A stretch of 64,000 bases of DNA from Planctomycetota bacterium. GTDB taxonomy: Bacteria; Planctomycetota; PLA2; JAEUHO01. Below the pieces are notes generated by a model. It saw only the letters and a list, made by a program, of their open reading frames with translations, was not told where the DNA came from and searched no databases. Below, one piece after another: positions 44,581 through 52,821 of the stretch; the stretch's first letter is position 1; every line of letters begins with the position of its first letter. Position numbers and translations under genes: made by a program. The stretch lies in the NCBI GenBank assembly GCA_020851795.1, contig JADZCA010000024.1, positions 46,282 to 110,281 on the forward strand, given 5' to 3'.

Positions 44581-45266
44581 CGGCGCCGGTGCTCGTCGCC
44601 GCCCTCGACGTGTCGCGGCGATTCCGCGGCACGGGCCCCGCGCCCGTCGAGGCGCTGCTCGGTGTCACGCTCGAGGTGGAGCGAGGCGCCTTCGTCGCGC
44701 TCGTCGGACCGTCGGGAAGCGGGAAGTCCACGCTGCTCGCACTCCTCGGTGCGCTCGACCGGCCGACGTCGGGGCGCGTGGTCTTCGACGGCGCGGACCT
44801 CCTCCGCGCCTCCGACGCCGCGCGCACCCGCGTGCGCCGTCGCATCGGGATCGTGTTCCAGGGCGGGCCGACGCTGCGCCGCGTGACCGCCGTGGACAAC
44901 GTGGGCATGCCGCTCGTCGCACGCGGCGTGCCCGCCGCGGAGCGCGAGGCGCGCGCCCGGGCCGCGCTCGGCCGCGTCGGGCTCGCCGACCGCGCCGGGA
45001 GCCCGCCGGAGGAGCTCTCCGGCGGCGAGTTGCAGCGCCTCGGGGTGGCCCGCGCCCTGGTCGGCGACCCCGAGCTCGTGCTCGCCGACGAGCCGACGTC
45101 GAGCCTCGACCGCGAGAACGCCGCCGCGGTCGCCGACCTCCTCTCGGCGGCGCATGCCGAGGGCCGCACCGTCGTCGTGGCCACCCACGACGACGCGCTC
45201 GTGGCCCGGGCGACGCGCGTCGTCGAGCTGGCCCACGGTCGCGTCGTCGCCGACCGCCGACGCTGA
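44577..45266 (+). CDS. LolD/MacB-type ABC transporter ATPase
   Basis: 229 residues, ATG in an ATGA overlap with its permease. All ABC motifs are intact: Walker A GPSGSGKST at about 43-51, Q-loop VFQGGPTLRRV, signature LSGGELQR, Walker B LVLADEP, D-loop SSLD and H-loop ATHD. The length and the VALLG-ALDRPTSG spacing fit the LolD/MacB group, which powers FtsX-type permeases from the cytoplasm. The gene ends 21 bp from the convergent YeeE-rhodanese gene. Confidence 0.95.
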   Translation: MTAPVLVAALDVSRRFRGTGPAPVEALLGVTLEVERGAFVALVGPSGSGKSTLLALLGALDRPTSGRVVFDGADLLRASDAARTRVRRRIGIVFQGGPTLRRVTAVDNVGMPLVARGVPAAEREARARAALGRVGLADRAGSPPEELSGGELQRLGVARALVGDPELVLADEPTSSLDRENAAAVADLLSAAHAEGRTVVVATHDDALVARATRVVELAHGRVVADRRR

Positions 45267-45287
45267 GCGCCCGCGCGGCCGCGACGG

Positions 45288-46580
45288 TCAGCCGCAGCCG
45301 CCGGAGGCCTTGGCTGCCTTCGTGACGGGCCGGACGACGCACGGCGAGGACCGTGCCTTGGTCGCGAGCAGGCGCTCGAGGAGCGCCAGCGGCGGCCGTG
45401 CGAAGGGATGACGGGCGCCCAGCGCGGACGGGAACGCGTGCCGCAGGCGCTCGCCGTCGTCGGTCGCGCGCGCGTCCGTGCGCCCGTCGCGGAACACGTC
45501 GAGCCAAAGGTTGACGCCGCCGTCGAGCACGTAGGCGTGGCGGGCCCCGTGGGCGCGCAGCAGGCGCCACGCCTCGACCGCGTCGCGCCCGTCGTTGGAC
45601 ACGAGCACCTTCACGGCCGTCGTGTACGCGGGACCCGCGAGCGCGCGCCCCGCCTCGCCGCGCAGCGCGTCGAGCGTGGTCCGCTCGGCGTCGAGGAGGT
45701 GGAAGCGGTTGAAGTCGGCCTCGGGCCGGACGTCGAGCACGACCAGCCGGAACCTCGCGGGCGCCCCGCCGATGCGGTGGTGGAGCAGCCCGAGCACCTC
45801 GAGCGGGTCGGTGCGCACGGTGCCCGCGGCCAGCTCGGCGTCGAGCGTGGGCGCGAGCAGCTCGACGCGCGCCGCCGCCGACCCCGCGCCGGTGGCGGGC
45901 CGCGCGAGGCCGACGAGCGCGACGAGCAGCGCGGCCAGCGCGCCCGCCCGCAGGGCCCGCGGGCCCCGCGCCGCCGCCCGCCCGCCGCGCGGTGCCACGG
46001 GGACGCGCCCGATCCGACGCTCGAGCACGGAGGCGAGGGCGAACATCCCGAGCGCCATCAGGACCACGCCGGCCACGACGGCCCCGAACGGGAGGCGGAG
46101 CACGTCGGGGAGCGTCACCACCCCCATCGCGCCCGACCGGTCCCAGAACGTCCGGAACCCGTCGGCCGTCTCGCCGAACGCGAACACCCCCACCGCCACG
46201 CCGCCGAGGAAGAACATCCCGTCCACCTTCCCGGTCGCCGCGGAGACGATCGACGTGCCCGGGCAGTACCCGCCGACCACGAAGCCGACGCCGAGCAGGA
46301 GCCCGCCGAGCAGCGCCGACGACAGGTACGTCGGCGGGATGGCGAGCGCCCGGAAGTCGAGCACGCCGAGCGTCGAGGCCGCGGTGAGGAGCAGGAGGCA
46401 CGTCACGATCGCCGTGAACATGACCCGCAGCACCCGCGTCTCGGTGAAGTAGAACTGCGCGGCGAGGCGACGCGAGTCGCCGAAACCGCTCCGCTCGAGC
46501 ACCGCGCCGAACGCGGCCCCGATCGCGAGGAAGAGCCAAGGGGAGGAGAGGCCGAACGGGGCCAGCGCGAGGGGGAGCAC
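45288..46580 (-). CDS. YeeE/YedE half-transporter fused to a Cys-less rhodanese domain
   Basis: GTG start 7 bp after the stop of the preceding YeeE gene; 430 residues. Residues 1-190 are a YeeE/YedE (DUF395) membrane unit with the conserved Cys string VVGGYCPGTSIVSAATGK near 105-122, as in thiosulfate transporters. Residues about 210-235 form another membrane segment. Residues about 270-385 form a rhodanese-like domain (VVLDVRPEADFNRFH, AYVLDGGVNLWLD). Its active loop reads VLVSNDGRDA, so the catalytic Cys is replaced. The C-terminus ends KASGGCG with a free Cys. It is the last gene of a cytochrome operon and probably moves or senses a sulfur compound. Confidence 0.82.
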   Translation of the reverse strand: MLPLALAPFGLSSPWLFLAIGAAFGAVLERSGFGDSRRLAAQFYFTETRVLRVMFTAIVTCLLLLTAASTLGVLDFRALAIPPTYLSSALLGGLLLGVGFVVGGYCPGTSIVSAATGKVDGMFFLGGVAVGVFAFGETADGFRTFWDRSGAMGVVTLPDVLRLPFGAVVAGVVLMALGMFALASVLERRIGRVPVAPRGGRAAARGPRALRAGALAALLVALVGLARPATGAGSAAARVELLAPTLDAELAAGTVRTDPLEVLGLLHHRIGGAPARFRLVVLDVRPEADFNRFHLLDAERTTLDALRGEAGRALAGPAYTTAVKVLVSNDGRDAVEAWRLLRAHGARHAYVLDGGVNLWLDVFRDGRTDARATDDGERLRHAFPSALGARHPFARPPLALLERLLATKARSSPCVVRPVTKAAKASGGCG

Positions 46581-46587
46581 GGCGACC

Positions 46588-47109
46588 TCACTTCCACAGC
46601 CGGCGCAGCGGCCACGCGACGGCGTAGCCGCCCGCGAACACGGCGAGCATGAACACCCACGAGCCCACGGCGAGCACTGCCCCGCCCGACAGGGCCTGCC
46701 CCGACGTGCACCCGCGCGCGAGCCGGGCGGCGAAGCCCATCACCGCCCCGCCCGCGAGCGCGAGGACCCACCGCGTCCGACGGCCCACGCGCGGGCCCGA
46801 GTACGTCTCGATCCGTGCCCGGCCGGCGAGGCGGCCCGAGACGAACCCGCCGAGCGCGACGCCCATCACGCCCCACACGAGCGGGTGGTCGAGCGGGTCG
46901 CGCGTCCCGCCCCCCCACGCCGAGAGCACCGCCGAGCGGTCCACGTGGTCGGGCGCGACGGCCTTCTCGACGGCGAGCACGCCGCGCGCGATGCCGCCCG
47001 ACGCGCCGAGCCCGCTCCCGGTCAGGAGGTAGGCGAGGAAGAGGACGACGCCGAGCACGACGCCGCCGACGGTCGGGTTCCAGTACGGCGCCGGGGCCTT
47101 GCGGGTCAT
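46588..47109 (-). CDS. YeeE/YedE half-transporter
   Basis: 173 residues, ATG in an ATGA overlap with the cytochrome b gene. About four membrane segments are visible (TVGGVVLGVVLFLAYLLTG; HPLVWGVMGVALGGFVSGR; WVLALAGGAVMGFAARLARG; GSWVFMLAVFAGGYAVAWP). The conserved Cys motif is LARGCTSGQALSGG near 140. It should pair with the following YeeE unit to form one transporter, as in split YeeE (PmpA/PmpB-like) systems that carry thiosulfate or other sulfur species. Confidence 0.88.
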   Translation of the reverse strand: MTRKAPAPYWNPTVGGVVLGVVLFLAYLLTGSGLGASGGIARGVLAVEKAVAPDHVDRSAVLSAWGGGTRDPLDHPLVWGVMGVALGGFVSGRLAGRARIETYSGPRVGRRTRWVLALAGGAVMGFAARLARGCTSGQALSGGAVLAVGSWVFMLAVFAGGYAVAWPLRRLWK

Positions 47110-47759
47110 GACGACGCCTCCGTCGCGCCGGCGTGCGTCGGCGCGTCCTCGTGCCCGGTCACCATCGCCCGGATCGCCGAGAGCGGCCGCGGCCCCGCGG
47201 TGGTCGTCAGGTACACGTGCCCGACGAGGAACGCGGCGAACGCCCACGCACCGGCGACGTGCAGCGGCACCCACAGCGCGAGCCCGCCGGTCGTCGCCTC
47301 GAGGCGCGGCCAGCGCTCGAGGCCCCACGTCGCGAGCCCCGTGACCACCTGCCACGGGAGCAGGACGTTGAGGATCATCACGTAGGTGGCCTTCTGCAGC
47401 GGGTTGAGGCGGTGCTCGGGGGTGCGCTCGACGGGGTGGCGCTCGCCGCGGAAGATCCCGGAGACGTAGTAGCGCGCCTGCCGCCACGCCAGCGTCGCGA
47501 AGTCGCGCGGTTCGGCGACGTACTGGCGGATCGCGCCGCTCGAGAGGAAGTAGAACAACCCGAGGAAGGCGTGCCCGATCAGCACGAAGCCCAGGACCTC
47601 GTGCGCCGTCACGGCGCGCGCGAACCCGAGCACGCGCACGACGCCGGCGACCTCGAGCCCGGTCACGAGCAGCAGGAGCACCGACGCGGCCTGCACCCAG
47701 TGCCAGAGCCGTTCGTAGCCGGTGTAGACGCGGACGCGGGCGGGCACGGCGGCGTTCAC
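47106..47759 (-). CDS. Membrane-bound b-type cytochrome (Ni-Fe hydrogenase/thiosulfate reductase type)
   Basis: GTG start in a GTGA overlap; 217 residues, four membrane segments. Haem-ligand histidines are visible in YERLWHWVQA (TM1), AHEVLGFVLIGHAFLG (TM2) and VPLHVAGAWAFAAFLVGHVY (TM4). This is the pattern of the cytochrome b561/hydrogenase-b group that links the quinone pool to periplasmic oxidoreductases. Its genetic coupling to two multihaem cytochromes makes it the likely quinol dehydrogenase of the complex. Confidence 0.88.
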   Translation of the reverse strand: MNAAVPARVRVYTGYERLWHWVQAASVLLLLVTGLEVAGVVRVLGFARAVTAHEVLGFVLIGHAFLGLFYFLSSGAIRQYVAEPRDFATLAWRQARYYVSGIFRGERHPVERTPEHRLNPLQKATYVMILNVLLPWQVVTGLATWGLERWPRLEATTGGLALWVPLHVAGAWAFAAFLVGHVYLTTTAGPRPLSAIRAMVTGHEDAPTHAGATEASS

Positions 47760-49804
47760 GGGGCCTCCTTGCGGCGGCGCGACGCGACCCACCGCGCGGC
47801 GCCGTGACCGAGCACACCGAGCACCGTCGCGACGAGCGCCAGCGCCCCCACGCGGTCCACGAGCACGGGGCGGTCGCGACCGAGCACCCACCGACCGGCC
47901 TGCGCGGGCTCGGGGGCGTACACGAGCCGCCCGCGCCCGTCGGGCGCCATCGCGCCCGGCAGCGCCACGGCGGCGTCGGGCGAGAGGCGCGCGACCGCGC
48001 CGGCCGGCACGCGGTCGGAGACCTCGAAGGGCCGCGCGACGCGCGAGCCGTCGGCGTGGCACGCCTCGCACGACGCGACGGCGTGCGCCCCGTCCACGAC
48101 GCCGTGGTGGATCGCGGTCGGGTCCACGGCGCCTTCGATGCGGGGCGACGGCACGCCGACCGCGACGAGCCGGCGCGCGAGCGCGTCCGCCTTCGCGGGC
48201 GTGTCGAGGCGCTGCTCCGCGGCCGAGACCGCGCCGTCGTGGTCGCTGTCGAGCGCGGCGCGCACGTCGGGGTGCCACCCGCCCGCGCCGTCGGACACGG
48301 CGGCGACGAGGTCGAACGCGCGCACCGGCCGCGCGGTCGGGCCGGCGACCCAGTACCACGTCGTCGCGAGGTGGTGCGGCACGAGGCGCGTGCGCCCGTC
48401 GGCGCCGGCGTGCGGCAGCAGCACGGGCTCGTAGCCGACGACGAGGCTCGCCGGGTCGTCCACGCGTCCCTCCACGCCGCGCCAAGCGAGGGCGGGGCGG
48501 CCGTCGGGCGACGGCACCGTCCAGTCGGTGGTCTCGACCGCCGGCATCGCGACGCGCGGGACGTGGCACGCCTCGCACGCGAGCGCGTCGAGGTGGCGCA
48601 CCGCGTGCGGGAGCCAACGGCCGTGCGAGGACGCGACGTCGTGGCACTCGGCGCACCCGCGCATCGTGCCGTCGTGGGCGCGCGCCGCGTGGCCACGCGA
48701 AGAGACCCCCTTGCCGAAGTCGTGGCTGGGCGCGCGCAGGTGCTCGCCCACCGACGGGCGCCGCGCGTCCACGACGAGGTGGCGCGGGGCGGCCGCCCGG
48801 CCCGACGCCGGGCGCGCGGGGTCGCTCGGCGAGCCGTGGCAGTCGGCGCAGCCGACGAGGCGCGCGGCGTGGACGTCGAATGCGACGTCGAGCGTCTCGC
48901 GGTCGCGCAGGTTGAAGCCGCTGTCGCGCAGGCGCTGCGAGGAGAAGACCTGCCCCGCGCCGCGCGGGTCCCGGGGCGACCACGGCCCCGCGGCCCCGAG
49001 CGCGGTGCGGTCGTCGGTCGCCTCGAAGTGGCAGGCGCCGCACGCCCCCGACGTCGGGTTGCGCAGGGGGAGCCTCGCCGACGGCGCGGTGCCGTCGGGG
49101 TCGAAACGCCCGCGCACGAAGCGCCAGCCGCCCGCGTCGTCGGGCTCGACGAGCCCGGTGCGCGAGAGCGTGGCGGTGGCCGCCCAGCGAAACGCCCCGC
49201 GCGCGAGCGTCGCGGCCCGCGCCGCGGCGTCGGGGGTCGCGAGGTGGCAGAGGAAGCAGTCGGGCTCGGCGGTGCCCGACGCGGCCCAGTCCCAGCGCAC
49301 CGGACGGCCGGTCGCCGGGTCGAGCGCGTCGGTCTCGGTCCGCGTGCCGCCTTGCGCGAGCGGGCGTCCCGCCGCCGTCTGCTCCGCCGGCCCGCCGCCG
49401 ACGTGGCGCGGGTGCGTCCGCACCCAGTCGGCGACGCCGAGGTCGAAGCGCTCGTCGTCGTCGAGCGAGAGGCGACGGTACGCGGCCGGGTCCCACCGAC
49501 CGAACGGGCCCGGCGACACGTCGAACGGACGCCCGTCGCTCACGCCGCCCGGCGCGGTGCGCTCGTCGGCGCCCGCGGCGACGTGGTAGCCGTGGGCCGC
49601 GACGAAGGACGTGTCGTGGCAGGCGCCGCAGGTCGTCCGCGGCGAGACGGGCGCCCCGGACCCGAGCACGGGACGGCCCTGCGCGTCGAGCAGCTCGACG
49701 GCGGGGTGCGTCGTGGACCGGTCGGCGGCGGCGGCGCCGCGAACGAGCCCCGCGGCGACGAGCGCGATGAGGACGGTCGAGACCGTGCGGCGGCGCAGGC
49801 TCAT
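47756..49804 (-). CDS. Heptahaem c-type cytochrome, membrane-anchored
   Basis: 682 residues, ATG in an ATGA overlap with the octahaem gene. A signal peptide (VLIALVAAGLVRGAAA) is followed by seven CxxCH sites: CGACH (59-63), CFLCH, CGACH, CADCH, CAECH, CEACH and CEACH. A C-terminal membrane segment (VGALALVATVLGVLGHGAAR) ends in a basic cytoplasmic tip. It is exported and should pass electrons between the cytochrome b and the octahaem protein. An EF-hand-like DSDHDGAVS loop occurs near 535. No enzymatic family is recognised. Confidence 0.88.
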   Translation of the reverse strand: MSLRRRTVSTVLIALVAAGLVRGAAAADRSTTHPAVELLDAQGRPVLGSGAPVSPRTTCGACHDTSFVAAHGYHVAAGADERTAPGGVSDGRPFDVSPGPFGRWDPAAYRRLSLDDDERFDLGVADWVRTHPRHVGGGPAEQTAAGRPLAQGGTRTETDALDPATGRPVRWDWAASGTAEPDCFLCHLATPDAAARAATLARGAFRWAATATLSRTGLVEPDDAGGWRFVRGRFDPDGTAPSARLPLRNPTSGACGACHFEATDDRTALGAAGPWSPRDPRGAGQVFSSQRLRDSGFNLRDRETLDVAFDVHAARLVGCADCHGSPSDPARPASGRAAAPRHLVVDARRPSVGEHLRAPSHDFGKGVSSRGHAARAHDGTMRGCAECHDVASSHGRWLPHAVRHLDALACEACHVPRVAMPAVETTDWTVPSPDGRPALAWRGVEGRVDDPASLVVGYEPVLLPHAGADGRTRLVPHHLATTWYWVAGPTARPVRAFDLVAAVSDGAGGWHPDVRAALDSDHDGAVSAAEQRLDTPAKADALARRLVAVGVPSPRIEGAVDPTAIHHGVVDGAHAVASCEACHADGSRVARPFEVSDRVPAGAVARLSPDAAVALPGAMAPDGRGRLVYAPEPAQAGRWVLGRDRPVLVDRVGALALVATVLGVLGHGAARWVASRRRKEAP

Positions 49805-51384
49805 CGGGTGGCTCCCGGGCGGGTGGCGACGTCGAGGAGCCCCGCGGCGACGCGCCCGCCGCGGACCGCCGGGTCGCCCGGGTAGCCGAGCGCGGCCCAG
49901 TCGAGGCGCCCGCCGTCGCCGTGGCAGTCGGTGCAGCGCAGCGCCTCCGTCTTCGGCCGGACCATGTGGTTCTGCGGCCACACCATCTCCGTGCTGCGCC
50001 AGGTCGAGTGCCCGCTGTAGGCGATGCCCGACGCCTTCGCCCCGTCCACCAGCGCGCGCTCCCAGTCGAAGGCCGACCAGTAGCCGCCCGGGCCGAAGGT
50101 GTGGGGCACGAGGAGGTGGCGGAGCTCGGCGTCGAAGGGCTGCACGCCGCGGTGCACCTTGAACGGGACGATGCGCGCGGCGGGGTCGCCGACGCGGCCG
50201 TGCGGCGGGTTGAGCGGGACCGGCCCGTCGCCGTCGAAGCGCTCGCCGGGCAGGTGCCGCGACGAGGTGCCGTCGTACCAGCGGTACTCGGGGACCTGCT
50301 CGCGCGCGAGGAGGAAGAGGCCCTTCTTCTTGTCGTAGTGCGTCGAGACGTCCGGGTCGGTGCCGACGCGCCGGAACAGCGCGAGCACCGCGGGGGGCAC
50401 GAGGCGCCCCTCCGCTCCGCCCGCGACGGTGTCGGCGACGATCGCGTGGGCGACGGCCTCGGGGTCGCCGTCGCGACCGGCCTTGCTCCAGTCCCACCAC
50501 ATCTTGGTCGGCGTCTCGGCGGCGAAGGTCGGGACGTGGCACGTCGTGCACGCCACGGCGCGCAGGTGCAGGTCGATGCGCTCGTCGCCGTGCGGCGCCG
50601 CCGCGTGGCAGTCCTCGCAGCGCACGCGCGTCCCGTCGGCGTCGGTGGGCATCAGCCGGCCACGGATCCGGTGCCCCTCGGCCCGGTGGCAGTCCGCACA
50701 GCGGAGCCCGTGTCGGCCCATGTGGACGTCCACCCGGTCGGGGGGGAACCGCATCGTCTCGTCGAGGTCGCCGTGCTTGACCGCGTCGCCGCCGCCGCCC
50801 TTGAAGTGGCACGTGCCGCACGTCGCGCGCGAGGAGCGCCCCACGCTGCGCGCGGCGGCGAGCAGGTCCACGCCGCGGTCGGGCCGGCCCGCGCCCTGCG
50901 GGTCCTTCGCGTACTGCCCGGACCCGTCGTGGCAGACGAGGCAGTCCACGCGGTCGTCGGCGGCCTGCGCCGGGTCGAAGGACGCGTCCTCCCAGCCGTA
51001 GCCCGCGTGGCAGGAGGTGCAGCGCGGCCAGTTGCTCGGGACCGCGATGCAGAAGTTGTTGAGGACGTTGCGCTTGCCGAACGCGACCGCCTCGCCCGTG
51101 TCGGACCGCACGCCGTGGCCGCCCTGCCAGGTCCAGTGCGCGGTGCCCTTCACCTCGCGTGCGGCGTCGGGGTGGCAGGTGAGGCACGTGCGGGTGACCG
51201 CGGGACCGTCCGCGAAGGGGCGCGTGAAGTACGCGGCGTGGTCGGTGGGCTCGGGGAAGCGCGGGAGCCGCTCGCGGGGGGCGTCGGACGTCTCGTGGGC
51301 GGTCGCGGGCACGACCACGGCGACGAAGGCCGACGCCGCCAACCCGACGAGGCCGAGGAGCAGCGCGAGCACGCGGGGCGTCAT
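49801..51384 (-). CDS. Octahaem tetrathionate-reductase-type c-type cytochrome
   Basis: 527 residues. A signal peptide (LALLLGLVGLAASAFVAVVV) is followed by eight CxxCH sites: residues 67-71, 122-126, 148-152, 189-193, 229-233, 256-260, 279-283 and a last at about 484-488 after a 200-residue gap. The segment NVLNNFCIAVPSNWPRCTSC is characteristic of the octahaem tetrathionate reductase (Otr) family, which can reduce tetrathionate, nitrite and hydroxylamine in vitro. With the YeeE pair and a rhodanese in the same operon, a sulfur substrate is likely. It is the first gene of the five-gene operon, preceded by an AT-rich control region. Confidence 0.92.
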   Translation of the reverse strand: MTPRVLALLLGLVGLAASAFVAVVVPATAHETSDAPRERLPRFPEPTDHAAYFTRPFADGPAVTRTCLTCHPDAAREVKGTAHWTWQGGHGVRSDTGEAVAFGKRNVLNNFCIAVPSNWPRCTSCHAGYGWEDASFDPAQAADDRVDCLVCHDGSGQYAKDPQGAGRPDRGVDLLAAARSVGRSSRATCGTCHFKGGGGDAVKHGDLDETMRFPPDRVDVHMGRHGLRCADCHRAEGHRIRGRLMPTDADGTRVRCEDCHAAAPHGDERIDLHLRAVACTTCHVPTFAAETPTKMWWDWSKAGRDGDPEAVAHAIVADTVAGGAEGRLVPPAVLALFRRVGTDPDVSTHYDKKKGLFLLAREQVPEYRWYDGTSSRHLPGERFDGDGPVPLNPPHGRVGDPAARIVPFKVHRGVQPFDAELRHLLVPHTFGPGGYWSAFDWERALVDGAKASGIAYSGHSTWRSTEMVWPQNHMVRPKTEALRCTDCHGDGGRLDWAALGYPGDPAVRGGRVAAGLLDVATRPGATR

Positions 51385-51462
51385 GCGCAGACCTCCGCGG
51401 GCCGTCGGCCGCCCGAGGGCGACCTCGACCCTTCGCGACGGAGCCTACCCCCGGACGCCCAC

Positions 51463-51491
51463 TTCACAAGTATTTTCGCATACAGTTGTAT
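51463..51491. promoter_or_regulatory. AT-rich palindromic patch upstream of the octahaem operon (candidate operator/promoter)
   Basis: TTCACAAGTATTTTCGCATA and the following bases to 51491 are only about a third G+C, in contrast to everything around them. They include ATACAGTTGTAT (51480-51491), an inverted repeat ATACA-N2-TGTAT. AATACT on the minus strand (51474-51469) could be the operon's -10 box, about 85 bp before the octahaem ATG. No good -35 box accompanies it, as expected for a promoter that needs an activator. Confidence 0.45.
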
Positions 51492-51524
51492 TCATCGGTC
51501 GTCCCCGGGGCCTGCCCCCCGGGG

Positions 51525-51530
51525 TAGCCT
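51525..51530 (+). promoter_or_regulatory. TAGCCT -10-like box, leaderless spacing
   Basis: TAGCCT ends 9 nt before the GTG at 51540 (context GGTAGCCTC). No Shine-Dalgarno is present. Confidence 0.45.
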
Positions 51531-51539
51531 CCCGGGGCC

Positions 51540-52721
51540 GTGGCGCCGCCCCCCCTCTCGTTCCTCGTCTTCGTGGCGGTGCTCTCCGTGGTCGCGGCGG
51601 CCGCGCACCTCTACGCGTGGCGGCGCCTCGTGCGCGACGTGCTGCCGCCCGGGCGCCGGCGCACGGGGGCCACGCTCGTCCTCGTCACGTTGGCGGCGAC
51701 GGTGCCCGTGGGGTTCTCGCTGTGGCGCTGGCTCGGCGCCGACGCGGCGCGGCCGTTCTCGTGGGCCGGGGCGGCGTGGGCCGGCGTGCTGTTCCTGCTC
51801 GTCGTCGTCCTCGGCGTCCTCGACGTCGCCCGCACCGTCGCCGCCCGGGCGAGGCCTCGACGGTCCGAGGCGCCGGTGGACGCGGGGCGCCGTCGCTTCC
51901 TCGCGCGGACGCTGGCCGGGGTCGCCGGGGCGACGACGGCGGGGGCCGCCGCGACGGCGCTCGCGCAGGGCGCGGCCGCGCCCGAGATCGTCCGCGTGCG
52001 CGTGCCGATCCACGGGCTCCCCCCCGCCTTCGACGGGTTCTCGATCGCCCACCTCTCCGACGTCCACGTCGGCCCGATCCTTCACCGCGCGTTCCTCGAG
52101 GACGTGGTCGCGCGCACGAACGCGCTCGACCCCGACCTCGTCGCGATCACCGGTGACCTCGTGGACGGCAGCGTGGAGGACCTCGCCGACGTGGTCGCCC
52201 CGCTCGCGTCGCTGCGCGCTCGCCACGGCGTCTGGTTCACGACCGGGAACCACGAGTACTACATGGGCGCGGACGCCTGGCTCGCCCACCTCGCCACGCT
52301 CGGCGTGCGGCCGCTGCGCAACGAGCGCACGACCGTCGAGCGCGAAGGCGCGGCGATCGACGTCGCGGGGGTGGACGACGCGAGCGCGCACCGATTCGGG
52401 GGCGGGCACGGCGCCGACCCCGACCGCGCGCTCGCGGGACGCGTGCCCGGGCGGCCCGTCGTGATGCTCGCGCACCAGCCCAAGCAGGTGCACGACGCGC
52501 GCCGCCTCGGCGTGGACCTCGTGCTCGCGGGCCACACCCACGGCGGCCAGATCGCGCCGTTCGGCTGGCTCGTGCGGCTCGCGCAGCCGGCCGTCGCAGG
52601 CCTGCACCGCTTCGGCGACACGTGGCTCTACGTGAGCCGCGGGGTGGGCACCTGGGGCCCGCCGATGCGCCTGTGCAACCCCGCCGAGATCGCGCTCGTG
52701 ACGCTCGTGCCCGAGGCGTGA
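51540..52721 (+). CDS. Membrane-anchored metallophosphoesterase (YkuE/YaeI-like)
   Basis: GTG start; 393 residues. Three or more N-terminal membrane segments lie at about 5-110. An RRRFLARTLAGVAGATTAGA stretch like a Tat signal precedes the catalytic domain. The metallophosphoesterase motifs are complete: HLSDVHVG near 170, GDLVDG near 203, GNHEYY near 237, and GHTHGG near 330. The family contains UDP-diacylglucosamine hydrolase-like and DNA-phosphodiesterase-like enzymes; the substrate is unknown. Catalysis should occur outside the membrane. Confidence 0.9.
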   Translation: MAPPPLSFLVFVAVLSVVAAAAHLYAWRRLVRDVLPPGRRRTGATLVLVTLAATVPVGFSLWRWLGADAARPFSWAGAAWAGVLFLLVVVLGVLDVARTVAARARPRRSEAPVDAGRRRFLARTLAGVAGATTAGAAATALAQGAAAPEIVRVRVPIHGLPPAFDGFSIAHLSDVHVGPILHRAFLEDVVARTNALDPDLVAITGDLVDGSVEDLADVVAPLASLRARHGVWFTTGNHEYYMGADAWLAHLATLGVRPLRNERTTVEREGAAIDVAGVDDASAHRFGGGHGADPDRALAGRVPGRPVVMLAHQPKQVHDARRLGVDLVLAGHTHGGQIAPFGWLVRLAQPAVAGLHRFGDTWLYVSRGVGTWGPPMRLCNPAEIALVTLVPEA

Positions 52722-52724
52722 CGC

Positions 52725-52745
52725 CCGTCGGGGCGGGCCCGACGG
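52725..52745. terminator. Hairpin after metallophosphoesterase gene (candidate terminator)
   Basis: CCGTCGGG (52725-52732) pairs with CCCGACGG (52738-52745) around five bases, directly after the stop codon. There is no T-run, so it is a G+C-type hairpin called by position. Confidence 0.45.
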
Positions 52746-52780
52746 CGGAGCCCCGGGGCGCGCGGCCGCCGGCCCGGCGT

Positions 52781-52802
52781 CGCGGGGCCGCCGGGCCCCG
52801 CG
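52781..52802. terminator. 9-bp perfect hairpin between convergent genes
   Basis: CGCGGGGCC (52781-52789) pairs exactly with GGCCCCGCG (52794-52802) around GCCG. It lies 20 bp beyond the minus-strand Old Yellow Enzyme stop and probably ends that transcript. Confidence 0.5.
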
Positions 52803-52821
52803 CGCGACCCCGCGCCGCCGT

